Below are positions 1 to 9,001 of a stretch of DNA of 64,000 nt, one piece after another. The notes below the pieces were generated by a model. It did no database searches. It saw only the letters and a list, made by a program, of their open reading frames with translations, and was not told the DNA's origin. Made by a program: the position numbers and the translations under genes. This DNA comes from an uncultured Anaerolineae bacterium. Its GTDB lineage: Bacteria > Chloroflexota > Anaerolineae > Anaerolineales > Villigracilaceae. Numbering within the stretch: the first letter of the stretch is position 1; every line of letters begins with the position of its first letter. The stretch lies in NCBI GenBank assembly GCA_903875215.1, contig CAIQVH010000031.1, forward strand, positions 310,001-374,000, in the 5' to 3' direction.

Positions 1-692
1 GCAAGAGGAATGGGATTGACCCGCTCGTCACGGGCGACAAAAAGCAGATCAATATCAGAGCTGTAATTGAGTTCGCGCCCGCCGAGTTTTCCCATGGCGA
101 GAACGACAAAGCCATCCTCCGAAATGCCGGTTTGGCGCGCGGCCAGGTTGAGACAGACGCGAATCAGGCCAATGGCCAGCCGCGAAATCTGTGAGACGAC
201 TGCAGGCAAATCGTACAGGCCGAGGAAATCACTGGAGCCAATCCGCAGGAGTTCGCCGCGCTGGTAGCGGCGCAGGGCGTCCTTCTTTTCTTCCTCGCTG
301 GAGGCCTGGCGCAGGGCCGCTTCGGCTTCCGACTGAAATTGCTCGAGAGTTTTCCGGTGAGTTAATTGCTGTCGGTCGAGCAACAGGGCCAGGGAGTTCG
401 GATTCCGAAGCAGGATCTCGGTCAGAAACTGGCTGGCCGAGAAGAGCGTCACCAGGATTTCAACCACACGCGGATTCAGTTCGAGAACGCGAATCAGGCC
501 GGAGCCGTAATTCTCCGCAAAGCGCTCAAAGTTGACCAGCGAGCGATCGGGGTCGGCTGCAGTGGCCAGCGCGCCAAGCAGGCCCGGTTTGATCGCTTCA
601 AAACCGGCATGGTGCGCAGAAAGACGCTCCAGCGCGGCCATGGCGGAGCGGGGTTCGCTAAAGCTGGGGTCGTCGAGTGGGAAGTCGGGCAC
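1..692 (-). CDS. glnE: Glutamine synthetase adenylyltransferase, N-terminal part (cut by window edge)
   Basis: GlnE adenylylates and deadenylylates glutamine synthetase according to nitrogen status. The visible 230 codons read leftwards from a GTG at 692-690 and run off the window. They hold the N-terminal part, including the nucleotidyltransferase signature GKLGGRELNYSSDIDLLF near residues 205-222, typical of the first (adenylyl-removing) domain. The GTG was chosen because a perfect TATAAT lies six bases upstream, which places the transcription start on the G of GTG; there is no Shine-Dalgarno site. The gene diverges from glnA, whose product carries the target tyrosine, so the assignment is strong. 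The remaining two thirds of the protein lie outside the window. Confidence 0.93.
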   Translation of the reverse strand, partial: MPDFPLDDPSFSEPRSAMAALERLSAHHAGFEAIKPGLLGALATAADPDRSLVNFERFAENYGSGLIRVLELNPRVVEILVTLFSASQFLTEILLRNPNSLALLLDRQQLTHRKTLEQFQSEAEAALRQASSEEEKKDALRRYQRGELLRIGSSDFLGLYDLPAVVSQISRLAIGLIRVCLNLAARQTGISEDGFVVLAMGKLGGRELNYSSDIDLLFVARDERVNPIPL

Positions 693-698
693 GCAGGA

Positions 699-704
699 AT
701 TATA
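699..704 (-). promoter_or_regulatory. -10 box of glnE, predicted leaderless transcript
   Basis: The minus strand reads TATAAT, then six bases, then GTG. Transcription starting about seven bases after the -10 box would begin at the start codon. The -35 region is weak (about TTAATC). Confidence 0.6.
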
Positions 705-760
705 CCTGACCTCTCGCAGTGATTAAATGTGCCCGGAATCAAGATACTCCATTTGGGTAA

Positions 761-789
761 TGGACGCCGAATCTGCCCATCCGTATAAT
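761..789 (+). promoter_or_regulatory. glnA promoter
   Basis: TGGACG (761-766, four of six matches to the -35 consensus), a 17-base spacer and a perfect TATAAT (784-789). The predicted leader is about 37 bases and carries the GGAG ribosome site of glnA. It is back to back with the glnE promoter in a 140-bp gap. Confidence 0.7.
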
Positions 790-832
790 CTGGCCTGAAA
801 TTTTGACGCAATTCAATAAAGGAGAGTTAAGT

Positions 833-2245
833 ATGGCCAAGACTGTTGCAGATGCACTCGCGCTGGCAAAGAACGTCAAGATGGTTGATATCCGTTTCAC
901 CGACCTGCCCGGACAGTGGCAACATTTCACCATTCCCGTACGCCGTTTCGATGTGGAATTCTTTGAAGAAGGCATCCCGTTTGACGGCTCTTCCATCCGC
1001 GGTTTTCAGGAAATCCACGAATCGGATATGCTGCTCAAACCGGATCCAGAAACCGTTTTCATCGACCCGGTCGCCAACATTCCCACCCTGGTTGTGACCT
1101 GCGACGTCTACGACCCGATCACGCTCCAGCCCTACGCGCGGGATCCACGCTATGTGGCCCGTAAAGCCGAGGCCTATCTCAAGCAGACCGGCATCGCCGA
1201 AACAGCCTTCTTTGGCCCCGAAGCGGAATTTTTCATCTTCGACAATGTCCGCTACTCCAGCAACACCTACGAATCCTTCTACCATATTGATAGCGAAGAA
1301 GGCTGGTGGAACAGCGGGCGCGCCGAGGGCAAAAACTTTGGCGGACAGATTTCACCCAAGCGCGGCTACTTCCCCGTGCCCCCGGCGGATACGCTCCAGG
1401 ATATCCGCTCGAAGATCGTCATGGCGCTCGAAGACGCCGGGGTGGAAATGGAAGTCCACCACCACGAAGTTGCCACCGCCGGCCAAACCGAACTGGGGAT
1501 GCGCTTCACCACCCTGACCCGCATGGCGGACAGCCTGCTGCTCTATAAATACATCGCCAAAAACGTGGCCCGCCAGAACGGCAAGACCGTGACCTTCATG
1601 CCCAAACCGCTTTTTGGCGACAACGGCTCTGGCATGCACGTCCATTCCTCGCTCTGGAAAGGCAATACCAACGTCTTCTACGATGCCTCCGGATACGCAG
1701 GCCTCTCAGACACCGCCAAATATTACATTGGCGGCCTGCTCAAGCATGCCCCTGCCCTGTTGGCGTTGACCTCGCCGACGACCAACTCTTTCCGCCGGCT
1801 GGTACCGGGCTACGAAGCACCCGTCAACCTGGCTTACTCGCAGCGCAATCGCTCGGCCATCTGCCGTATTCCCGTCACCAAAAGCTCGAAAGCCAAGCGC
1901 GTTGAATTTCGCGCCCCGGATCCTTCCAGCAACCCGTATCTGTGCTTCTCCGCGCTCCTCATGGCTGGTCTCGATGGTATCCAGAACCGCATCGACCCGG
2001 GTGATCCGCACGACAAGGATTTATACGAGCTGCCCGCCGAAGAAGCCAAGTTGATCAAGCAGGTGCCCGGCTCGCTCGGCGCTGTGCTCGAAGCCCTGGA
2101 AGCCGATCACGAATTCCTGCTCAAGGGTGACGTCTTCACCATGGACATGCTCGAAGCCTATATCGACTACAAACGCATCAACGAACTCGACCCGATCCGC
2201 ATGCGCCCGACGCCCTACGAATTCACGTTGTATTTCGATATTTAG
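833..2245 (+). CDS. glnA: Glutamine synthetase, type I-beta
   Basis: This 470-residue enzyme makes glutamine from glutamate, ammonia and ATP in the cytoplasm as a dodecamer. The ATG at 833 follows AAAGGAGAG at good spacing; a TTG 30 bases upstream is less likely. The beta-grasp N-terminus ([20 protein letters not shown]), the GPEAEFFIF metal-site strand, the [14 protein letters not shown] and GSGMHVH motifs and the [12 protein letters not shown] active-site segments are all present. Tyr398 lies in DLYELPAEE, the adenylylation loop, which marks the GSI-beta class regulated by GlnE; glnE is the divergent neighbour. The length is normal for the class. Confidence 0.98.
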   Translation: MAKTVADALALAKNVKMVDIRFTDLPGQWQHFTIPVRRFDVEFFEEGIPFDGSSIRGFQEIHESDMLLKPDPETVFIDPVANIPTLVVTCDVYDPITLQPYARDPRYVARKAEAYLKQTGIAETAFFGPEAEFFIFDNVRYSSNTYESFYHIDSEEGWWNSGRAEGKNFGGQISPKRGYFPVPPADTLQDIRSKIVMALEDAGVEMEVHHHEVATAGQTELGMRFTTLTRMADSLLLYKYIAKNVARQNGKTVTFMPKPLFGDNGSGMHVHSSLWKGNTNVFYDASGYAGLSDTAKYYIGGLLKHAPALLALTSPTTNSFRRLVPGYEAPVNLAYSQRNRSAICRIPVTKSSKAKRVEFRAPDPSSNPYLCFSALLMAGLDGIQNRIDPGDPHDKDLYELPAEEAKLIKQVPGSLGAVLEALEADHEFLLKGDVFTMDMLEAYIDYKRINELDPIRMRPTPYEFTLYFDI

Positions 2246-2282
2246 ACCCCGGGCGTTTTCCCACCTTTCACGACCGCCGACA

Positions 2283-2332
2283 ACTGACCGCCGACCCTCA
2301 CTGGCCTGTGCGGTCAGCGGTCGGCGGTCAGT
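2283..2332. repeat. Palindromic GACCGCCGAC-type intergenic repeat
   Basis: ACTGACCGCCGACC (2283-2296) is perfectly inverted at 2319-2332 around a 22-base loop, and further copies of CCGCCGAC (2275-2282) and GGTCAGCGGTC (2312-2322) flank or overlap it. It lies between glnA and the LysE-type gene. There is no T-run, so it looks more like a dispersed palindromic element than a simple terminator, though as RNA it could also end or protect the glnA mRNA. Confidence 0.6.
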
Positions 2333-2351
2333 AATTCACAACAGGCAATCC

Positions 2352-2972
2352 ATGACATCCCTGTTCATTTCATCTTTTTTTCTGGGCATTGCCTTTTGCG
2401 CGCCTCCGGGCATTGTCGCTGCCGAAACCATCCGGCGTGGACTGGCGCACGGTTTCCGTTCGGCGTTGCTGGTACAGTTCGGCTCACTGGTCGGTGATTC
2501 GACCTGGGCGGCCATCGCACTGACCGGGCTGGCGTTCATCATCCAGAACTGGCTGGCGCGCAGCCTGCTTATGCTGGTGGGGCTGGTGTTGTTGACCAAG
2601 CTGGCGCTGGAGGCTTTACGCGATGCCTGGCAGGGAACCAACCCGCCAGCCAGCCCCGACTCGCAACGAGGAGATTTCGCCACCGGCGCAGTTCTGTCGC
2701 TGAGCAATCCCATGAACATCATCTTCTGGACAGGGATCGGCGCGACCGCCTTTGCCAGCCTGCCCGGAACTCCTCAGCCGATTCATTTCGTCGTGTTCTT
2801 CATTGCCTTCCTGTCCGGTTCCTTCGTTTGGTGCTTTTTCCTGGCCGGGTTGGTGGCCTGGGGCCGGCGCTACATCACGCCGACATTTTTCCGCGCCATC
2901 AACCTGCTCTGCGGGCTGTTGCTCGGCTATTTTGGTTTGCAGCTGGGCTGGCAATTGCTCATGGCGGCCTGA
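2352..2972 (+). CDS. LysE/RhtB-family amino-acid exporter
   Basis: This 206-residue polytopic protein has about six hydrophobic segments. The start MTSLFISSFFLGIAFCAPPG with a Gly/Pro pair near residue 20, and the later SLSNPMNIIFWTG segment (near 117-129), are hallmarks of the LysE/RhtB superfamily, which exports basic or other amino acids or small metabolites by proton exchange. I chose the ATG at 2352 because the longer frame would run back through glnA and the palindromic repeat; the ribosome site is poor (CAGGCAATCC). The substrate cannot be told from sequence. It stands between glnA and a sensor kinase with no clear operon partner. Confidence 0.85.
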   Translation: MTSLFISSFFLGIAFCAPPGIVAAETIRRGLAHGFRSALLVQFGSLVGDSTWAAIALTGLAFIIQNWLARSLLMLVGLVLLTKLALEALRDAWQGTNPPASPDSQRGDFATGAVLSLSNPMNIIFWTGIGATAFASLPGTPQPIHFVVFFIAFLSGSFVWCFFLAGLVAWGRRYITPTFFRAINLLCGLLLGYFGLQLGWQLLMAA

Positions 2973-2998
2973 GCGGTCGGAACAAGGGGCATGTTACA

Positions 2999-5341
2999 AT
3001 GCAGAAAACTACCAGGATAATGCTGATGAGCCTGCCCCCAACTCTTACCCCCGAGGAAGCTGATGCGCGTCTACTGGAAGCGCTTGCCAGCCTGAACCAG
3101 ATCAGCGGCACCATCAACCGCATCGGGTCCGCCGAAGTCATCAGCAGCGCAGACAGCTTGCAGCTGATCGTCGAAAGCGCCATCCGCGTGGTGCCTGGCT
3201 CGGCGGCAGTCATCCACATTTACGATGAATCCCGTGGTTGTTTTGAGAGTGGGTCGCGCGTGGCAGCCGAACCAGGCGGCGAGACGACCCGCTCTTCCGA
3301 GCTGGAGGCTGATTTTCCACGCCCCAACGGCATTGGGATGAGGGCCATCCAGCGCCGGCGCAAAGTGCTTTCCTATGATGAAACCGATATTGACGTGCAC
3401 CCCTATCACGCCGCGCGCGGGGTGCAGGCGCTCGGTTGTTTCCCGCTGATCGTGGTGGAACAGGTGGTCGGGGTATTGTATGTTTATCTGCGCGAGGCTC
3501 GCAGCTTCACCCGCCTCGAACTGCTGATGCTTGATAATTTCGTCAATCAGGCCGCCATGGCCATTTACCACACGCGCCGCCTGGCCACCATTCGACGCGA
3601 CCTGGCGCGCAAAGAAGATGAACTCAACCGTCTGCACCGCGCCGGAATGCTGATTTCCTCGCGCCTGCGCCTGGAAGAGACGCTTGAATCCATTTTGCAG
3701 CTGGCGTTGGAAATGACCAATGCCCACTATGGCATTTTCCGCCTGCTCGATCGCAGCGGTGAAAACCTGATCACGCGCGCCTTTGCCGGGACCGGGTTAA
3801 GCCGCCCGCAGATTGAAACCCTGCCGCTCCGCACCAGCAGCGTCATGGGGCATGTCGCCCGCAGCCGCCAGCCGATCCTGATTCCGGATTTGCAGGCAGA
3901 ACCCTGGTCTGCCATCTATTACCCGCTCGATGCCGGGCTGAAAATGCGCTCAGAGCTGGCCGTGCCGCTCATCAACGCCAGCGGGCGACTGGAGGGCGTG
4001 CTCAATCTCGAAAGCCCCGAGCCAGGCGCCTTCGACGATAATCACAGCCACATGCTGCAATCTCTGGCTACTTATGCCGTCACTGCCATTCAGGAAGTGC
4101 GCTTGCTGGATGTTCTGCAGGAAGTGGCGCGCCAGATTTTAGATCAACCCTGCCAGCAGGTGCTCAACCATCTGGCCGGCCTGGCTTGCGACTTGTTGAA
4201 CGCCTCCGCCAGTGCGCTCTGGTTGCTGGAGGAACCTGCGCCTGCCAGCGCAGATGCGGCCCAACTGCGGCTGCAAGCCTCCAGCGGCGGTCACCGGCAC
4301 GGCGAGCGCATGCCCGTGGAGGGCAGCCTGACGGGGCAGGCCATCCTGAAGCGTGAAGCGGTCATCGCAGAAGATGTTCAAACCGATGAGCGCTTCCATC
4401 GCCGCGATCTGGCCCGGGAGCAAAAATGGACCCGCGCACTGATCGTGCCTCTGCTGACGCAGGCCCCCGCCGGGCAGCGCCCGCTGGGTGCTTTTGGGGT
4501 CTACTCCGCCGAAAATGACCTTGCTCACGGCGCCCTGCAGCGCAGCTCTGACTGGGACAAAAAAGTGCTGACCTTCCTGGCTCATTACGCCGTCCTGGCG
4601 CTGCAAAATGAGAACCGTCAGCAAGCCTTGCGCGCCGCCCAGGAACAACGCTCGGTGGCCGAAACATTTGCCGCCGTCGGTGACATCGCCTCCAACCTGT
4701 TGCACCACCTTAATAACAAGGTCGGCACTATCCCGGTACGTGTCCAGAGTCTGCAAGACAAGTGCGCCCCGGCCCTGGCCGCCGACCCGTACCTTGAAAA
4801 TAACCTGGCCGAAATTGAGCGCTGCGCCAGTGAAGCCATGCAGACTGTCCGCGACAACCTCTCTCACCTGCGCCCCATCCGGCTCGAACCGGTGTATGCT
4901 GCCGCGCGCGTGGCCGACGCTCTGCACGCCGCCCGGCTCCCAGCGGGCATTCGCGTCCAAACGGAAAGCCTGGATCACCTGCCAGTGATCATGGCCGGTG
5001 GTCAAAGCCTGACCTTCGTCTTTACCAACCTGCTTGAAAACGCTTCAGATGCAATGCATGGCAATGGCCTGATCCTGATCAAGGGGCGAATCATCTCCGG
5101 CTGGGTGGAAATCACCGTCAGCGACAGCGGCCCGGGCATTCCCCCCGCGTTGCATGATAATATCTTTGAATTGAATTACAGCGGGCGCGCCAGCAGCCGT
5201 CCCGGGAAACTTGGATTCGGTCTGTGGTGGGTCAAAACCCTGATGACGCGCCTGGGCGGCTCCATTGGCATCGAAAGCGACGGCCAACACGGCACCACCT
5301 TCCGTTTGCGCCTGCCGCGTGCCAGTCAGGAGGGCGCATGA
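2999..5341 (+). CDS. Triple-GAF sensor histidine kinase
   Basis: This soluble protein of up to 780 residues has no membrane segment. Three GAF-like domains can be read at roughly 45-200, 215-370 and 375-550. They are followed by a non-classical H-box (GDIASNLLHHLNNKVG, His569/His570) and a GHKL ATPase domain at about 650-775 with N-box NLLENASDAM, G1 box DSGPGIPP and G2 box KLGFGLWWVK. It probably senses a small cytoplasmic ligand or redox state and phosphorylates the next gene's product; the two genes overlap by four bases (ATGA). The start is uncertain: TACAAT at 2995-3000 overlaps the ATG at 2999, so ATG 3020 or 3026 may be the real start. Confidence 0.88.
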   Translation: MQKTTRIMLMSLPPTLTPEEADARLLEALASLNQISGTINRIGSAEVISSADSLQLIVESAIRVVPGSAAVIHIYDESRGCFESGSRVAAEPGGETTRSSELEADFPRPNGIGMRAIQRRRKVLSYDETDIDVHPYHAARGVQALGCFPLIVVEQVVGVLYVYLREARSFTRLELLMLDNFVNQAAMAIYHTRRLATIRRDLARKEDELNRLHRAGMLISSRLRLEETLESILQLALEMTNAHYGIFRLLDRSGENLITRAFAGTGLSRPQIETLPLRTSSVMGHVARSRQPILIPDLQAEPWSAIYYPLDAGLKMRSELAVPLINASGRLEGVLNLESPEPGAFDDNHSHMLQSLATYAVTAIQEVRLLDVLQEVARQILDQPCQQVLNHLAGLACDLLNASASALWLLEEPAPASADAAQLRLQASSGGHRHGERMPVEGSLTGQAILKREAVIAEDVQTDERFHRRDLAREQKWTRALIVPLLTQAPAGQRPLGAFGVYSAENDLAHGALQRSSDWDKKVLTFLAHYAVLALQNENRQQALRAAQEQRSVAETFAAVGDIASNLLHHLNNKVGTIPVRVQSLQDKCAPALAADPYLENNLAEIERCASEAMQTVRDNLSHLRPIRLEPVYAAARVADALHAARLPAGIRVQTESLDHLPVIMAGGQSLTFVFTNLLENASDAMHGNGLILIKGRIISGWVEITVSDSGPGIPPALHDNIFELNYSGRASSRPGKLGFGLWWVKTLMTRLGGSIGIESDGQHGTTFRLRLPRASQEGA

Positions 5342-6420
5342 GTCACCCGAGCTCAGCGCGCGCGCTGGTCGTCGAGGACGACCCTGCCTGGCAGCAGATC
5401 CTTGGAGAAATCCTGGCCGATTGCGGCCTGGCCGTCGACGTAGCCGGCAGCCTGCCTGGCGCCATCACGGCAATACAGTCACAGCCGCACCGCCTGGCCG
5501 TGGTCGACCTGTCTCTATCGCCAGCCGATCACAACAACACCGACGGTCTGCGCGTCCTCGAAGCCGCCCGGCAACGTGATCCGCACTGCCTCACCCTGCT
5601 GCTAACCGGTTTCGCCACCGTCGAACTGGCCGTTTCGGCGCTGACCCAATACGGCGCGCTGACCTTTCTGCGCAAGGAAAACTTCCACCGTGGACAATTC
5701 CGCACACTGGTCAACCAGGCCCTGGCCAGTGCGCCTGTCGGCGCCCCCTCCAGCCGGCCGGCCGTTTCAACGGTTTCTGGCGCCGCCCGGTCTTTGCCGC
5801 CCGCCCGGCCAGCCTCCGCGGCTGGAAAAGCCCTCGTAGTAGAAGATGACGCCGGCTGGCGTGGCATCCTCGGTGAATTGCTGGCCGATGCTGGTTTTGC
5901 CGTGCGCACCTGCAGCAGTTTTGGAGACGCCCTCGGCGCTCTGCGCCGCGAGAAATATGCCCTGGCCGTGATAGATCTCTCCCTTAACGGCCGCACCTGG
6001 GAGCCGGAAAATGCCCCAGATCAGATGGAGGGCTACCCGCTGCTGGAGAGCACCCGCGCCAACGGCATCCCTACCATCGTGGTCAGCGGTCTGGCCTCCC
6101 CGGCCGAAATCGAGCGCACTTACACCGAGCAGGGCATCTTTGCCTACCTGGAGAAGCAGACCTTCGAGCGGGCTGCCTTTCTGCGCCTGGTGGAAGAACT
6201 GCGCCGCCAGCGCAGCGCAGAAACAGAATTCGCGGCCCTGACTGAGCGAGAGCGCGAAGTGCTGGATCTGTTGGCGCAAGGCCTGACAAATAAAGAAATT
6301 GGGGAAAAGTTATTCATTACCGCCAATACCGTCAAGCGGCATCTCAAGGCGGTCTTTGAAAAATTGGATGTTCACACCCGCGCCGCAGCCGCAGCGCGGG
6401 CCCTGGCTGAAAAAAATTAA
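5338..6420 (+). CDS. Response regulator: two receiver domains plus LuxR-type HTH
   Basis: This 360-residue protein has a receiver domain at about 8-125 (acidic pair VVEDD, phospho-acceptor Asp57 in VVDLSLS), a Pro/Ala-rich linker, a second receiver at about 163-290 (VVEDD again, Asp213 in VIDLSLNG) and a C-terminal LuxR/FixJ helix-turn-helix at about 296-355 (LTEREREVLDLLAQGLTNKEI). Two receivers in tandem on one DNA-binding output are less common than one and could integrate two inputs or act as a phosphate sink. Its start overlaps the stop of the kinase gene, so translational coupling and partnership are likely. Targets are unknown. Confidence 0.92.
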   Translation: MSHPSSARALVVEDDPAWQQILGEILADCGLAVDVAGSLPGAITAIQSQPHRLAVVDLSLSPADHNNTDGLRVLEAARQRDPHCLTLLLTGFATVELAVSALTQYGALTFLRKENFHRGQFRTLVNQALASAPVGAPSSRPAVSTVSGAARSLPPARPASAAGKALVVEDDAGWRGILGELLADAGFAVRTCSSFGDALGALRREKYALAVIDLSLNGRTWEPENAPDQMEGYPLLESTRANGIPTIVVSGLASPAEIERTYTEQGIFAYLEKQTFERAAFLRLVEELRRQRSAETEFAALTEREREVLDLLAQGLTNKEIGEKLFITANTVKRHLKAVFEKLDVHTRAAAAARALAEKN

Positions 6421-6923
6421 TCGCCGTTTTCGGGCGCCGGGTAGAGAAACACCTGGTACGTGAAGCGGTGACCGCGCTTCGAAAAAGCTTCTCCGCGCGA
6501 CTGGAAACCATGCCGCTCCAGACTGAGAGACAGCACATTTCTGGAACTGCGCGAGACACAATACACGCCCTGCCCTGCCGCTTTTTGCATCAGCCGTCCC
6601 AGCAGGCTGGAAGCGATGCGCCCCCCGTTGACTTCATCGAGAATCAGCAGCCAGCCAAACTCCAGGGGATAATTGCCCGCCCATTCGGGTGGCAAACCGG
6701 CTTTGTGAAAAACCCCCTTGCGGTAGCCTTCCGCCGGGCGCTTCAGCGCTGCTATGGCGCATAATTCCTTCTTGTCGTCATATTGAAACGCCAGCCAGGC
6801 CGCCTGCGCAATCCGTTCTGACAGACCTTGCTCGCCTTCCTGCTCGCTACTCAGCAGGAAATGCTTGAAGTTTTCCAATTCTTTCGGTTTGCAGGCCTGC
6901 GGGGTTTTGACGCTCTGGGGCAT
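6417..6923 (-). CDS. GNAT-like acetyltransferase, small
   Basis: This 168-residue cytoplasmic protein was assigned by the pattern of a GNAT fold: a central strand with FGWLLILDEVNGGRIASSLLGRLM (strand 4 and the acyl-CoA loop region) followed by VYCVSRSSRNVLSLSLERHGFQ, like the usual strand 5 and helix 4 with a final GF. The classical R/Q-x-x-G-x-G/A loop is degenerate (VNGGRIA). Start ATG 6923 follows GAAAGAGA; a longer frame back to 6992 lacks a ribosome site. It converges on the response regulator gene with a four-base overlap at the stops. The substrate is unknown. Confidence 0.6.
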   Translation of the reverse strand: MPQSVKTPQACKPKELENFKHFLLSSEQEGEQGLSERIAQAAWLAFQYDDKKELCAIAALKRPAEGYRKGVFHKAGLPPEWAGNYPLEFGWLLILDEVNGGRIASSLLGRLMQKAAGQGVYCVSRSSRNVLSLSLERHGFQSRGEAFSKRGHRFTYQVFLYPAPENGD

Positions 6924-6995
6924 GACAGTCTCTTTCAGTGGGAAGATGGGATGACAACTCAGGATCAGTATACCGTTAAAAACACCCTGCAAGGT

Positions 6996-7550
6996 CTACG
7001 CGCGCTTCCAAAACCAGAGTACTGCCAGCAGCACGCCCCAAACCCAGAACCAGGCCCAGCCCCCAGGGTCGCTGGCTCCACTGCCCGGGCCAAGTGGATG
7101 GAAACGCAGCAGCGGCAGATCGGCGGAGCGTTTCATCAGCTCCACATCACTGATCGTGAAAGGGTTATATCCCTCGAAAAACCCTGCAAAACCGGCATTC
7201 TTCAGCACTTGGCGAATGATCAGTCGGCGTGTTTCAGGGTCAGTCACCGGTTCCATGCGAGCAAACAATGTCCCGGTAGGCAATATCAATTCCGCCTCGG
7301 GAGTTGCAAGCAGGTTGCGGTACCAATCCGAGGTCTCGCGCCCGCCGGAGAGACAGTAGATTTCTCCCTTCCAAATGGCGTAATTCACCGGGGCATAACG
7401 CACCTGCCCGGTCTTGCGCCCAATGACCTTGAGCACCATAATGTAACCGCTGACCGGACTGACCACCAGCCGCCCCAATCCAAGCCGAAAAAGCGGCACC
7501 ATAAAATAACGATTTAGAAACCAGAAAAAGCGCCTGAGATACGGGGGCAT
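6996..7550 (-). CDS. Deazaflavin-dependent nitroreductase (Ddn) family protein
   Basis: This 184-residue protein has the split-barrel signature of the Ddn/DUF385 family: VLKVIGRKTGQVRYAPVNY (residues 39-57) followed by the GGRETSDWYRNLLATPEAEL segment. Family members bind F420 or FMN and reduce quinones or nitro compounds. A C-terminal hydrophobic stretch WAWFWVWGVLLAVLWFW (about 166-182) should anchor it to the membrane, which is not the usual case. Start ATG 7550 follows GGAGACAGT. It diverges from the MATE gene and sits 72 bases upstream of the small GNAT-like gene, which may be co-transcribed. Confidence 0.82.
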   Translation of the reverse strand: MPPYLRRFFWFLNRYFMVPLFRLGLGRLVVSPVSGYIMVLKVIGRKTGQVRYAPVNYAIWKGEIYCLSGGRETSDWYRNLLATPEAELILPTGTLFARMEPVTDPETRRLIIRQVLKNAGFAGFFEGYNPFTISDVELMKRSADLPLLRFHPLGPGSGASDPGGWAWFWVWGVLLAVLWFWKRA

Positions 7551-7600
7551 ACTGTCTCCATCCGAAAGTGTGGGATAATGACGCACCGAGGACCCGAATT

Positions 7601-9001
7601 ATGCCAGATAAACAACCCCTGCGCCAGCGCCTGACGACTTTTTATGCCGACCCGGAGTACTATCGACTGCTATTTACCATCGCCCTGCCGATCATGCTGC
7701 AGAACCTGCTGATGTCGTCGCTCAATATGGTCAGCAGCGTTATGATTGGCCAGTTGGGTGAACAATCGGTCGCCGCGGTTGGGTTGGCTGGGCAGATATT
7801 CTTCCTGCTCAACCTGGTACTGTTTGGCATCATGAGCGGATCGGCAATCCTGACAGCACAATTATGGGGCAAAGGTGATGTGGAAAACGTGCGGCGCGTG
7901 CTGGGGTTTGCGGTCAAATTTGGGCTGGCCATTGGCCTGCTGTTTTGGGCGTTGGCCATTTTTTATTCCGGCCCGGTGCTGGGCCTGTATACCAACGACT
8001 CGGAAGTCATCCGCCAGGGCGGTGATTTCTTGAAGATCTTCGGCTGGTCTTATCCCCTGTTCGCCGTGACTTTTGCGTACGCGATGGTGATGCGCACCAC
8101 CGGCAACGTACGCACTCCCCTGCTGGTCAGCGTGACCGCGCTGGGGCTCAATACCTTGCTGGCCTGGCTGCTGATCTTTGGAAAATTTGGCCTGCCCGCC
8201 CTCGGCATTGCCGGGGCCGCCTGGGCCGGGCTGATAGCACGCCTGCTTGAATTCCTGCTGATGCTGCTCGCAACCTATTCCCGGCCCGACAATCCAACTG
8301 CCGCGCGGCCTGGCCATCTTCTCGATTTCGATACCGCCTTCGTCGGCGCCATCCTCAAGCCGGTCTTGCCGGTCTTTTTCAATGAACTGCTCTGGTCTTT
8401 GGGAATTACCACCTACAACGCCATTTATGCTCATATTGGCACTGACGCAATCGCCGCCATAAACCTGGTCTCCCCGGTCGACCAGCTGGCCTTCGTCGCC
8501 TTTCTTGGCATTGGCAACGCCACCGCCATCCTGGTCGGCAACCTGATTGGCAAGAATGAACTCGAGTCTGCCCAACGCTACGCCGGGCGCTCACTTGGTC
8601 TGCAAATGGCTGGCGGTGCGCTGATGGGGATGCTGGTGTACCTGTTTGGCCCGCGCTTCTTCAGCCTGTACAACGTCGCGCCTGTCGTGATCGAAAATGC
8701 CGGTCGCATCCTGGCGATCCTGAGCGCAGCCATGTGGATGCGCGCCTCGAACCATATCATCATCATCGGCATCCTGCGCGCCGGCGGCGATACGCGCTTC
8801 TCCCTCATCTTAGACGGTTTCGTCATCTGGCTGGTGGGCGTCCCACTGGCCGCGGCGGGCGCTTTTTTACTGCATCTGCCCGTCTATTGGGTTTACGCCC
8901 TGGCGCTGGCCGAGGAAGCCACCAAATTTGCCTTTGGCCTGGCGCGCTACTTCTCAGGGAAATGGATCAACAACCTGACCAGCGTCGTGGAAACGGCTTA
9001 A
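7601..9001 (+). CDS. MATE-family multidrug/cation efflux protein
   Basis: This 466-residue membrane protein has about twelve hydrophobic segments in two homologous halves. The N-terminal PIMLQNLLMSSLNMVSSVMIGQLGEQSVAAVGLA is the typical MATE opening, and the second half repeats it (PVFFNELLWSLGITTYNAIYAHIGTDAIAAINL). MATE proteins export organic cations using Na+ or H+ gradients. The ATG at 7601 follows GAGGACCCGAATT, a fair ribosome site. The stop overlaps that of the convergent aminotransferase by four bases. Confidence 0.93.
   Translation: MPDKQPLRQRLTTFYADPEYYRLLFTIALPIMLQNLLMSSLNMVSSVMIGQLGEQSVAAVGLAGQIFFLLNLVLFGIMSGSAILTAQLWGKGDVENVRRVLGFAVKFGLAIGLLFWALAIFYSGPVLGLYTNDSEVIRQGGDFLKIFGWSYPLFAVTFAYAMVMRTTGNVRTPLLVSVTALGLNTLLAWLLIFGKFGLPALGIAGAAWAGLIARLLEFLLMLLATYSRPDNPTAARPGHLLDFDTAFVGAILKPVLPVFFNELLWSLGITTYNAIYAHIGTDAIAAINLVSPVDQLAFVAFLGIGNATAILVGNLIGKNELESAQRYAGRSLGLQMAGGALMGMLVYLFGPRFFSLYNVAPVVIENAGRILAILSAAMWMRASNHIIIIGILRAGGDTRFSLILDGFVIWLVGVPLAAAGAFLLHLPVYWVYALALAEEATKFAFGLARYFSGKWINNLTSVVETA

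Noticed and set aside
4139-5005. Long minus-strand frames inside the histidine kinase gene
   Set aside because: They mirror the codon usage of the real gene, and no ribosome site or motif supports them.
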